From Nostoc sp. ATCC 53789 (GTDB lineage Bacteria; Cyanobacteriota; Cyanobacteriia; Cyanobacteriales; Nostocaceae), in the NCBI RefSeq assembly GCF_009873495.1, contig NZ_CP046703.1, positions 62,001 to 126,000 on the forward strand: a DNA stretch of 64,000 bases. Direction: 5' to 3'. The notes beneath the pieces are model-generated. The model was not told the DNA's origin. It saw only the letters and a program-made list of their open reading frames with translations, and did no database searches. Positions 54,107 through 62,244 of the stretch are shown piece by piece. Made by a program: the position numbers and the translations under genes. Every line of letters begins with the position of its first letter. The stretch's first letter is position 1.

Positions 54107-55390
54107 CTATTCTTGCGCTCCAGCTTTTTGCAGACTCCGCACTACATTTTTATAACCATTAAATTCTGCAATCATCAAAGCAGTATAACCACCACGGTTT
54201 TTTAAATTCACATCTGCCCCAGCTTGGAGTAATAACTGCACAATTTCGCCATAACCTGCTGAGGCAGCCCACATCAATGATGTTGCCCTCGCTGAGTCTT
54301 GAAAATTCACATCTGCCCCCTTTGCCAGCAGCAAATGTATGATCTCTGTGTGCTTGCGTTCGGTTGCTTTAATCAAAGCAGTTTTGCCATCGTCCCCCAG
54401 AGTGTTGGCATCAGCACCATAGTCTAATAACACTTTCACTGTTTGAGTATGTCCTTGTGATGCAGCCAACGTCAAAGGTACTTCACCAAGATTTTTCCCA
54501 TTAATATCTGCCTCAGAACACAGTAGGGCCTCGACAATTTTGCTATGTCCCTGCAACGCTGCTACAAGCAGTGGCGTATCACCCAGACGGTTCCTAATTT
54601 GGACATCTGCACCCCTGTTAAGTAATACTTGCACGACATCAATGTAGCCTTCCACAACGGCAAGGTGTAGGGCAGTTTCACCATCTTGGTCTTGGAGATT
54701 AATTTCAGCACCTCGATCCAGTAAAGCTGCTGCGATCGCACTATGTCCCCCTGCTGCTGCTGCCAATAATGCAGTTCCACCATCAGCATTTTTCAGATTC
54801 ACATCAGCCCCCGCCGCTAGCAGTGCTTCCACAACCTCCAGATGCCCCAAGTCTGCGGCTAATGTTAAGAATGTCTCACTCTCTTGATCTGGGATATTGA
54901 CATCAACACCAGTTTGGAGAATTGCTTGTAAAATTTCTATGTTTCCCTGCTTAATGGCGAGTTTCAAGGCAGTATCATCATCTTTATCGGCAATACTCAC
55001 CTCCGCACCAGCAGCCAATAAGACTCGCACTACATCGATATGACCTTTGAGGACTGCGGCCATTAAAGCTGTGCTGCCATCTTCATTAATGGCGTTGACA
55101 TCAGCACCTTTGGATACTAAAAGTTTCAAAATGTCAAGTTGTTTAGCACTAGCGGCTAACATCAAAGCCGTCAAACCATAGAGTTTTCTAGGCAAGTTGA
55201 TATTTGCCCCGGCATCTAGGAGCGATCGCACAATTTCGGTGTAGCCTAAATTGGCAGCAAACATTAACGCCGTAGTACCTTGGCGATCGCACGCATCTAC
55301 CCTCGCGCCAGCAGCCAGTAGCGCACACAGCCCCTTAATATCACCACTTTTAGCAGCTTTTAGCAGCAAAGTATCGTTGTTTTCAGTCAT
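54107..55390 (-). CDS. Ankyrin-repeat protein
   Basis: 427 residues made almost wholly of about 12-13 ankyrin repeats of 33 residues, each with the pattern G-x-TALMxAAxxGHxxIVxxLLxAGADVN. The first repeat starts KAAKSGDIKGLCALLAAGA and the last ends YTALMIAEFNGYKNVVRSLQKAGA. No signal peptide or enzyme domain, so it is probably a cytoplasmic binding scaffold. I chose ATG 55390 (MTENNDTLLL) because ankyrin homology starts there; the open frame goes to 55432. The repeats are well conserved, which suggests recent expansion. Partner unknown. Confidence 0.88.
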   Translation of the reverse strand: MTENNDTLLLKAAKSGDIKGLCALLAAGARVDACDRQGTTALMFAANLGYTEIVRSLLDAGANINLPRKLYGLTALMLAASAKQLDILKLLVSKGADVNAINEDGSTALMAAVLKGHIDVVRVLLAAGAEVSIADKDDDTALKLAIKQGNIEILQAILQTGVDVNIPDQESETFLTLAADLGHLEVVEALLAAGADVNLKNADGGTALLAAAAGGHSAIAAALLDRGAEINLQDQDGETALHLAVVEGYIDVVQVLLNRGADVQIRNRLGDTPLLVAALQGHSKIVEALLCSEADINGKNLGEVPLTLAASQGHTQTVKVLLDYGADANTLGDDGKTALIKATERKHTEIIHLLLAKGADVNFQDSARATSLMWAASAGYGEIVQLLLQAGADVNLKNRGGYTALMIAEFNGYKNVVRSLQKAGAQE

Positions 55391-55665
55391 GAATGAGATC
55401 CCACACAGGGGGTTTTGTTCGTCTACCCTCAAAACTCAGTCTGAGATTGTTTATGCACTTTGGCAAGAGGGTTATGCAATTAAAAATTGAAAATTAAAAA
55501 TTAAAAATTAAGAAATGCAGTCTTGGCAAGCATTCTAAGGTAAGGGAGGCTTAACTCTTGTCTTCTCTCCTCATCCCTTAGACTCTTTTAATTTGTGCAA
55601 CTTGAAGCACAGAGAATAGAGTTATGCTAATTTTTATGAAGATTTAATAATTAGGCGAGAACACT

Positions 55666-56136
55666 ATGAGCTTGGAACTTTCTGCGTCGGTGAAATATTG
55701 GCTGAATTTTTTCCATCCGGTGCTGATGTGGGCGCTATTAGTACTCTCAATTTATGCTGCCTACTTGGGGCTGCAATTACAGCGTACCAGAAATGCTCAG
55801 GGGGAAGAAAAGAAAGAACTGATTAAAGGTAGATACAACGTCAGACACTACCAAATCGGGTCTATACTCTTAGGTTTGATGGTAGCAGGTGCAATTGGAG
55901 GGATGGGTGTCACTTACATCAATAATGGCAAGTTATTTGTCGGCCCTCACCTGCTGGCAGGACTGGGTATGACGGGTCTGATTGCATTTTCTGCTGCTTT
56001 GTCCCCTTATATGCAGAAAGGGGCAAACTGGGCACGCGCAACCCATATTTTGCTAAATTTCACGCTTTTGGGACTTTTTGCTTGGCAGGCTGTTACTGGC
56101 GTGCAAATTGTTCAAAGAATTCTTACTAAAGCTTAG
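55666..56136 (+). CDS. DUF4079 family membrane protein
   Basis: 156-residue integral membrane protein with four helices (about 15-35, 60-80, 93-112, 125-148). Several conserved His (HPVLM at 17, RHYQIG at about 60, GPHLLAGLG at about 94, THILLNF) suggest haem or cofactor ligation similar to cytochrome b561-like proteins, though that is my reading. Found widely in cyanobacteria and unassigned. A strong hairpin pair lies downstream. Confidence 0.82.
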   Translation: MSLELSASVKYWLNFFHPVLMWALLVLSIYAAYLGLQLQRTRNAQGEEKKELIKGRYNVRHYQIGSILLGLMVAGAIGGMGVTYINNGKLFVGPHLLAGLGMTGLIAFSAALSPYMQKGANWARATHILLNFTLLGLFAWQAVTGVQIVQRILTKA

Positions 56137-56153
56137 TCATTTGTCCTCTCTTA

Positions 56154-56234
56154 CAAAGTTCTGAGCGTAGAAAACCTCCGCTCGGACTTTGCGCTTTGTC
56201 CTTTGTCATTAGTGTATGAGAAATGACAAAGGAC
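56154..56234. terminator. Bidirectional terminator candidates between convergent genes
   Basis: Two hairpins in a row. First, AAAGTTCTGAGCG with CGCTCGGACTTT (about 56154-56191), imperfect. Second, GTCCTTTGTCATT (56198-56210) with AATGACAAAGGAC (56222-56234), a perfect 13-pair stem. They lie between the converging DUF4079 and DUF1997 genes. Confidence 0.7.
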
Positions 56235-56241
56235 TGTTGAC

Positions 56242-56913
56242 TTAGCGCTTTTGTTTGGAATTCCCAGAAAAGGGTATTTCCAAAGATTTCTGAAAATCTT
56301 GCTGAACTTTGCGTGTTAAGCGACGAGAAACTTGGCGGACGATTTGGTTAAGTAAGCGATCGCCAGTAGATTGAATTATAGACTTTGGTAATCGCTGAAT
56401 AAAGCGGGGAAAGTGCAAATCAACTATTAAATCCAATTCCCATTCAACTCTCGTAACTTCGCCACTACTGCAAGCATCGTTTTCTATTAGCTGGAGAGAT
56501 GCCCGATAGTCTACGTCATAACCAGGCGCTTGGTAATTAGGAATGGGTATTGTACGGATGCGGTAAATACCCTCCTCTGGGGGCAACAATTCCAAACCAA
56601 TTTTCGGTTCTACTTCATAACCGAAAGCACCAAAACGACCAATTACTAAAGCATAGCCATTTTCCCCAAGTAATTGCACTTTCATGGGTTCAGCACAACG
56701 AGAAAACCATAAGGCGTGAGCATTAAGATACTCAGCAACCTTCTCTGCTGGGGCAGGCATTTCCATACAATCTTGATAACGACCGTAAAATTTTGTAATC
56801 GTCGCTACATTTATGTCTGTTAATGTGTCCTTCGCTTCTTCTTGGTTGGACGCTACAGGTAAAACTGCTTCTGTTATTTCCCAGGATTTATATTCGCCTT
56901 GTCTTGAAAGCAT
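56242..56913 (-). CDS. DUF1997 family protein
   Basis: 223-residue soluble protein of a family limited to cyanobacteria and chloroplasts, unknown function. Motifs seen: FYGRYQDCMEMPAPAEKVAEYL (in part), HALWFSRCAEPMKVQLLGENGYALVIGRFGAFGYEVEPKIGLEL (in part) and LIVDLHFPRFIQRLPKSI. A StAR/polyketide-cyclase-like fold is plausible from the pattern. No close operon partner. Confidence 0.8.
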   Translation of the reverse strand: MLSRQGEYKSWEITEAVLPVASNQEEAKDTLTDINVATITKFYGRYQDCMEMPAPAEKVAEYLNAHALWFSRCAEPMKVQLLGENGYALVIGRFGAFGYEVEPKIGLELLPPEEGIYRIRTIPIPNYQAPGYDVDYRASLQLIENDACSSGEVTRVEWELDLIVDLHFPRFIQRLPKSIIQSTGDRLLNQIVRQVSRRLTRKVQQDFQKSLEIPFSGNSKQKR

Positions 56914-57091
56914 AAATGCATTACTGTATATTTTGGCGTTCTTCTATACTAATAATTCCCCACATTCCTGGGTCATTTCGCATCAATATCCCATTTTGAC
57001 CAAAACCTCATTAATCTGCCATCAACTCCATAGAATTACTAAAATAAAGAACTGAACAAGCACACAATAGTTTTCCAGGATAGCATTTCTC

Positions 57092-57751
57092 ATGAAAGCA
57101 TTTGTAGCAGGGGCAACCGGTGAAACAGGTCGCCGGATTGTGCAAGAGTTGATAGCGCGGAATATTCTCGTTCGTGCTTTGGTGCGGGATATAGAGAAAG
57201 CTAAGGGTATTCTGTCTCCTGAAGCTGAGTTGGTTGTAGGTGATGTGTTACAACCAGAAAGTTTAAATGCTGCGTTGGGGGATAGCACAGTTTTGTTCGT
57301 TGCGACTGGTGCAAAACCTAGTTTTGACCCCACTGGCCCTTATAAAGTAGATTTTGAAGGGACTAAAAATTTAGTAGAAGCTGCCAAAGCAAAGGGGATT
57401 GAGCATCTTGTCTTGGTTTCTTCTTTGTGTACTTCGCAGTTATTCCATCCACTGAATTTGTTTTGGCTGATTTTGGTGTGGAAAAAGCAAGCTGAAGAGT
57501 ATATCCAGAAAAGTGGTCTGACTTATACGATTGTGCGACCTGGTGGATTGAAGAATGAAGATAACTCAGATGCGATCGTGATGCAGAGTGCTGATACACT
57601 CTTTGACGGTAGCATCCCCAGGCAGAAAGTCGCCCAAGTTGCTGTTGAGGCGCTGTTTGAAGCAGATGCACGCAATAAAATTGTCGAAATTGTTGCCAAA
57701 CCTGAAGCAGCCTCAAAAAGTTTTGGAGAATTATTTGCTAACGTTGCGTAA
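57092..57751 (+). CDS. NmrA-like atypical short-chain dehydrogenase
   Basis: 219-residue NAD(P)-binding protein. Rossmann motif GATGETGR (about 8-15), then NILVRALVRD, VGDVLQPESL and HLVLVSSL; the usual YxxxK is replaced, since the region reads WKKQAEEYIQKSGL, and VRPGGL follows. Close to the Ycf39/Tic62-like group, which acts as protein-assembly or regulatory factors rather than enzymes. Stands alone. Confidence 0.82.
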   Translation: MKAFVAGATGETGRRIVQELIARNILVRALVRDIEKAKGILSPEAELVVGDVLQPESLNAALGDSTVLFVATGAKPSFDPTGPYKVDFEGTKNLVEAAKAKGIEHLVLVSSLCTSQLFHPLNLFWLILVWKKQAEEYIQKSGLTYTIVRPGGLKNEDNSDAIVMQSADTLFDGSIPRQKVAQVAVEALFEADARNKIVEIVAKPEAASKSFGELFANVA

Positions 57752-57920
57752 TTAAGCAGTTTAACTGCTGTAGAAATCTTGCTTTGATACAACAAGCATT
57801 TTGGGCACAGTACTACTGTGCCCTTACAAAAATACTGTATTGGATGGAAGTGAACTTAGTCAGAATGAACTCGTCAATCATTGTTGTTAATAAAGAGAGC
57901 AAATTTGAAGGAGTTAGACT

Positions 57921-58637
57921 CTGAAAGGCTTTGAATTCAAAGGTGTTGAAAAACTTATTGGGCCAATAGCTGCGCTTCTTGGCTTTGTGTATTTGTTGCA
58001 ATGGTATATTGGAGACTTGCGATCGCCTTCCGATCCCATCTTTGCAGATAAACAGCCGCCCTTGGTGATGAAACAGGGCGATCCCTATATCCGCGCTTTA
58101 ATGCGAACCATCTCGGCGAGTGAAGCCAGTGGAAACCGTCCCTATTCTCTGTTGTATGGTGGACAACAAGTTAATGACCTTAGCAGACATCCTGAGATAT
58201 GCGTCACAATTGTCACAGGCCCAAATACAGGTAATTGTTCTACTGCTGCCGGCAGATATCAAATTATCAACATTACTTGGTATCGTTTGGCCCCACGTTA
58301 TCACCCAAAGCCTATGCAGATGATGTTTTGGACTGCTTATAGTTTTGAAGCAGAATATCAAGATATAGTAGTTTACCGTTGGTTAACTGATTCTAAAGTT
58401 TGGGGAACTGATCTTTCTCAATTGCTGCGTCAGGGAAAGTTAATTGATGTTTTGCGACGACTCTCTCCGACTTGGACGAGTCTAGGATATGGTATAGAAA
58501 CTAATTCTGTTAGTAGCTCTTTGCCTAAAGTTTATCAGAAAATGTTGCAAGAGGAATTAACCGCAGCTAATCAACCAACTGTCCAGAATTTGACACCATC
58601 GCCAACTCCTTCTAGGAAGCCACTAAAGAAGCCGTGA
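57921..58637 (+). CDS. Membrane-anchored GH104/lambda-lysozyme-like muramidase
   Basis: Probable peptidoglycan-cleaving lysozyme. The core has YIRALMRTISASEASGNRPYSLLYGG, with the catalytic-type Glu in SASEA, then SRHPEICV, STAAGRYQIINITW and the Pro/Ser-rich tail. Annotated starts at GTG 57987 would lose half the anchor. The frame opens just after a TAG at 57915, and CTG 57921 follows a perfect GAAGGAG (57907-57913) by 7 bases; this adds LKGFEFKGVEKLIGPIAALL, completing an N-terminal membrane helix (about 12-30). I take CTG as the start. Confidence 0.8.
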   Translation: MKGFEFKGVEKLIGPIAALLGFVYLLQWYIGDLRSPSDPIFADKQPPLVMKQGDPYIRALMRTISASEASGNRPYSLLYGGQQVNDLSRHPEICVTIVTGPNTGNCSTAAGRYQIINITWYRLAPRYHPKPMQMMFWTAYSFEAEYQDIVVYRWLTDSKVWGTDLSQLLRQGKLIDVLRRLSPTWTSLGYGIETNSVSSSLPKVYQKMLQEELTAANQPTVQNLTPSPTPSRKPLKKP

Positions 58638-58651
58638 GATTATCTTAGTTT

Positions 58652-59470
58652 CTAACTTACTGTAGACAGAAAATATTTTATATTTTCCACAAATGCCAAG
58701 GTATTTTCAAAGTGAATATTATGTCCAGCATTTTTAATTATTTTTAACTGTGCAAATTCACATACTTTAGCCATTTCTGTATTAATAAATATAAATTTTT
58801 CATCATATTCACCAGCTAGTAAGAGTATATGAACTTTATTCTCTTGTAGCTTCTCCCACAAAGAAGGTTGACATCCATTCCCCATGAAGCGCAATGATTT
58901 ATCTAATTCCTGCGGATTGTTTTGCAAGCGACTTTCTATCATGCGATCGTATTGTGGATGATTTTTTATATAACCAAAAATTGGTTGATTGTACCAATTG
59001 GACAAAAAATCAGCAAAATCAGTTTTAATAATGCTTCTGCTTAATTTTCTAGCTATTTGAGCATCACGCCTAACTCGTTCTAATCGTTCTGCTTTTGTTG
59101 CTAAACCTGGAGAAGCTGATTCTAATACGACTTTAATAAAACGTTCTGGGAAATTTAGAGTTAGGTATAAACCTAATCTTCCACCCATAGAATAACCAAT
59201 TAAGTGGCATTTATCTATTTTTAATTCATCTAATAAATTGATTATTGCTTGAGCGGTGGTTTCCATCCCATAGTATTCATCACCTCCTACAACTTCAGTT
59301 TTACCATGTCCTGGTAAATCAAGGATAAGATAAGAAAAATCTTCTGCTAGAAATTTTATAGCTTCATCAAATTCATTAATGTTTCCCATGAAGCCATGTA
59401 ACAAAATAATTATAGGTTTGTTAGTATTTATATTTATACAATAGTTAAATTTATATTTATTTAAAATCAT
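58652..59470 (-). CDS. menH: MenH-like alpha/beta hydrolase (SHCHC synthase)
   Basis: Cytoplasmic alpha/beta hydrolase that would form SHCHC in the phylloquinone pathway. 272 residues: oxyanion HG in LLHGFMGN, LDLPGHGKT, nucleophile in LIGYSMGGRLGLYL, acid in AGEYDEKF and catalytic His in NAGHNIHFE. The LPGHG and GYSMGGR forms fit MenH. No other men gene is near, so a related esterase cannot be excluded. It converges on the muramidase gene with a 14-base gap. Confidence 0.78.
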   Translation of the reverse strand: MILNKYKFNYCININTNKPIIILLHGFMGNINEFDEAIKFLAEDFSYLILDLPGHGKTEVVGGDEYYGMETTAQAIINLLDELKIDKCHLIGYSMGGRLGLYLTLNFPERFIKVVLESASPGLATKAERLERVRRDAQIARKLSRSIIKTDFADFLSNWYNQPIFGYIKNHPQYDRMIESRLQNNPQELDKSLRFMGNGCQPSLWEKLQENKVHILLLAGEYDEKFIFINTEMAKVCEFAQLKIIKNAGHNIHFENTLAFVENIKYFLSTVS

Positions 59471-59708
59471 TCTTGGAAGATATCTATAAAATCCAAATGC
59501 AAAAACTTCCCTACCGTACTCTAATATAATTTCAAGGGTATAAGTTACCCCCTTATGACTGCTTTGGAACTACCCAGACTATCAACTATGATTGTGAAAT
59601 ACTTGTGCTAATTTTGGCATAAAAACTCTTTGTCTGAGTCAATACACCAAATATTACATCTCTACCAAATGTCTTGTAGTGCTAGTTAATTTCTGATTTT
59701 TGTAATTT

Positions 59709-60110
59709 TTAAGGTAAAAATCGATCTAAAGCAGCTTTTAACTGTTTAATTTCAACTTCAATATTACCCTCTTGTGCGGCTCTCGCAATACATTCAGTTA
59801 AATGTTCATCCAAAACAATTCGCGCTACCTTATCTAATGCGCCACGCACTGCGGCAATTTGCAGTAGAACATCAGGACAAGGGCTATTTTGCTGCACCAT
59901 TGTTTTAATACCACGAACATGGCCTTCTATACGCGATAATCGATTGGCAATTCGCCGTAAAGACTCTTCGCTATGGACATGAGGATGAGCAGGCTCTTCA
60001 GTCCCATGAGTATGATCTGTATGCTCGTGGTCTGTATCATGATGCTGGGAATGTTCTGCTTGCTGGGATATTGGCAAGGATTTCTTGCCTAATTGATTTG
60101 ATCCATTCAT
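59709..60110 (-). CDS. CsoR/RcnR/InrS-family metal-sensing repressor with His-rich N-terminus
   Basis: 133-residue DUF156 protein. A ten-histidine N-terminal tail (residues 20-46, HDTDHEHTDHTHG and HPHVH) precedes the three-helix core: RLSRIEGHVRGIKTMV, then Cys78 (SPCPD), His103 and Cys107 (DEHLTEC). The C-H-C set plus His64 fits CsoR (copper) and InrS (nickel) sensors; the His tail favours nickel storage or sensing. It would bind operator DNA and let go on metal binding. No exporter gene is adjacent, so the target lies elsewhere. Confidence 0.88.
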   Translation of the reverse strand: MNGSNQLGKKSLPISQQAEHSQHHDTDHEHTDHTHGTEEPAHPHVHSEESLRRIANRLSRIEGHVRGIKTMVQQNSPCPDVLLQIAAVRGALDKVARIVLDEHLTECIARAAQEGNIEVEIKQLKAALDRFLP

Positions 60111-60159
60111 GGGTTATCAAAGGACTTGTAATACTAAGATCCTAGCCTAGAGCGTTACA

Positions 60160-60236
60160 GGGAGTGGGGAATGGGTAAGAGGACTTGGGGACAAGTCCCC
60201 CCTACTCCCTACTCCCCACTCCCCATTTCCACTAAC
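60160..60236. repeat. Low-complexity inverted repeat
   Basis: GGAGTGGGGAATGGG on the left and CTCCCCACTCCCCATT on the right, with a small GGACTTG/CAAGTCC hairpin (60181-60198) in the middle. A common Nostoc spacer repeat, here upstream of the metal-sensor gene and downstream of lptC. Confidence 0.6.
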
Positions 60237-60237
60237 T

Positions 60238-61449
60238 CTACTGCTGACGATTGGCTCTTTGTTGGGGAATAATTTCTGTTACTACCCTACCGGTAGAACT
60301 GCCACCTTTGACAACAATATTTTCTGTTTGCAGATTACCAACGGCCGTTTCACCCATAAAATTTAACGGTGGGTCAACTTGCCGATAAACTACATTTCCC
60401 TGAGCTTCAACTAATTTATTGTCTAAATACCAAGTTAAGGTATTAGACCTCAAAGACTGTCGACGCTGACCAATGGCGTTGACTTTACCTGTTAAATAAA
60501 CCGTTTTTTGCGGTATTTTCATTTCACCTTGATTGGCGGTTACGGTAAGATTTTCAGCCCGTTGGAACATTCGTACAGGGGAATTTGTAGTAACAGTTTC
60601 TGCGTTCATGTTCCATGTCATAGAGTTACTAGCTATTTGCACCGGTGGGTCTAGTAAATCTAATTGAGCATTTTGTTGAATAGTGGCAATTTTTGTTTTT
60701 AAGTTGACTTCGGCAGAATTTCCCTTACCGCGATCGCTAATCTTATTATCTTTGTAGCGATCAATTTGTATGGGGCGATCGCCAATTAGTTTTTCTTCTT
60801 TAATATTCCAGATTAAATGCTCGGTTCTTACTTGTAATTGGGGATCAGCAGAATTTGCTACTACTCGTCCAGAAAATTCCATGCGCTGTTCGCGGGTTTT
60901 AACTCGCGCTTCTTGTGCTACAGCTTGTAGTTTTTTGTGAGTGCCGTTAATTTGGTTGCGGACAATCAACAAATCTTCTTTGGGCCGCCATTCTAACTCA
61001 TTGCCTTGCAATACGATTCCATTACTAGGGTCTGTGGCAAATATCTTACCTTTAAGAAACAACTGCTTCCCATCTTGTTCAATATCTGCAACATCTGCCT
61101 TGATTTGGTAAACTACTTTACCATCTTGATATAGTTCACCGTAAGGACTTTCAGCTTGACCAATTTGTTTATCTTTGGTGTATTTTGCGGTTTTAGCCCT
61201 GACTTTCCAAATTGGTCTTCCCACTTCATCTGCCTGTTCTAGGGTGACATCAAAGAAGGTTAAATCGCTATCTTGCTTAGATGAAGCCGCAGAATTTTCT
61301 TGAGAAGCTATAGGGGATTTACCCCCACAACTTACTAAACCAAATATCAAGAAAAAAATCAAAGGTAAAAAAAGGAAGGAGGGAGTGGGGGAGTATTTTT
61401 GAATTTTTTTCTCCCCCTGTCTCCCTCTTTTATGAAATTGATACGCCAT
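60238..61449 (-). CDS. lptC: LptC, LPS export lipoprotein
   Basis: Bridge component of the lipopolysaccharide transport system that takes LPS from LptBFG toward LptA/LptD. 403 residues, longer than E. coli LptC (about 190) and two OstA/LptC-type beta-jellyroll domains are likely. A signal with lipobox LVSCGGK (Cys41) suggests a lipoprotein. Repeated motifs VRAKTAKYTKDKQ, GNELEWRPKEDLLIV, SNSMTWNMNAETV and RSNTLTWYLDNKLVEAQ fit the family. Its ATG overlaps the stop of the NYN gene by one base (TAATG), so translation is coupled. Confidence 0.85.
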   Translation of the reverse strand: MAYQFHKRGRQGEKKIQKYSPTPSFLFLPLIFFLIFGLVSCGGKSPIASQENSAASSKQDSDLTFFDVTLEQADEVGRPIWKVRAKTAKYTKDKQIGQAESPYGELYQDGKVVYQIKADVADIEQDGKQLFLKGKIFATDPSNGIVLQGNELEWRPKEDLLIVRNQINGTHKKLQAVAQEARVKTREQRMEFSGRVVANSADPQLQVRTEHLIWNIKEEKLIGDRPIQIDRYKDNKISDRGKGNSAEVNLKTKIATIQQNAQLDLLDPPVQIASNSMTWNMNAETVTTNSPVRMFQRAENLTVTANQGEMKIPQKTVYLTGKVNAIGQRRQSLRSNTLTWYLDNKLVEAQGNVVYRQVDPPLNFMGETAVGNLQTENIVVKGGSSTGRVVTEIIPQQRANRQQ

Positions 61450-62081
61450 TATTCTTGGATTTCTAGGTGTCCATCACTAGTTCTTGGGTCTTCCAAAAAG
61501 CCGATACCAGATAACGGCCGGTATGGATAGCTTTGGCGAGGGGTTTTTTGAATGTCTTCTTTGATGGCTTCTAAATCAATGTAGCGATCGCTTACATTAA
61601 TTAAGCTGTCACTGGTCATCGAACGCAAACTTACCACTTCTACCCGCACGCCGCGATAGCTAACTGAATTGACCGCATAAGCCAAATCCCCATCACCGCT
61701 GACTAAAACTGCGGTATCATAAGAATCGACTAGCGCCATCATGTCTACTGCTATCTCTACATCCAGGTTAGCTTTTTTAGAGCCATCTGGTAGCTGGACT
61801 AAATCTTTAGCAATGACTCGATAGCCATTGCGACGCATCCACAGCAGGAACCCCTGTTGCTTCTCGTTCGTCCGGTCTACACCAGTGTAGAAAAAAGATC
61901 GCAGAAGTCTAGAACCTCCAGTCAATCGACACAATAGCTTCGTGTAATCGATCTCAATCCCTAGTTGCAGTGCAGCGTAAAATAGATTTGAGCCGTCAAT
62001 AAATATGGCAACCCTACCCCGATTCTCCAAAACTTGTTCTGGCGTAAATATTGAATCGGTTTCAAAATTATTCAACATCAT
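61449..62081 (-). CDS. LabA-like NYN-domain protein
   Basis: 210-residue NYN (PIN-like) domain protein with putative RNase residues: Asp in IFIDGSNLFYAAL (about 27-39), DVEIAVDMMALVDSYD and LVSGDGDLAYAV. In Synechococcus, LabA is tied to circadian output; related members are only called LabA-like. Overlaps lptC by one base, making a two-gene operon. Overall function in this species unknown. Confidence 0.85.
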   Translation of the reverse strand: MMLNNFETDSIFTPEQVLENRGRVAIFIDGSNLFYAALQLGIEIDYTKLLCRLTGGSRLLRSFFYTGVDRTNEKQQGFLLWMRRNGYRVIAKDLVQLPDGSKKANLDVEIAVDMMALVDSYDTAVLVSGDGDLAYAVNSVSYRGVRVEVVSLRSMTSDSLINVSDRYIDLEAIKEDIQKTPRQSYPYRPLSGIGFLEDPRTSDGHLEIQE

Positions 62082-62244
62082 TGTGATACCTCGATTTTTA
62101 TCCCTGTTATTTTTGATACAAATTACGAACTTTTAGATGCTAGTCACAGCGGCTTATGATAATGTTCCGGGGCTAATATAAATTAAGCTCCGATAAATTT
62201 TTTGAGAAAATAAGAAATTGAACAAAATCAGAGTTTGATAAGGA

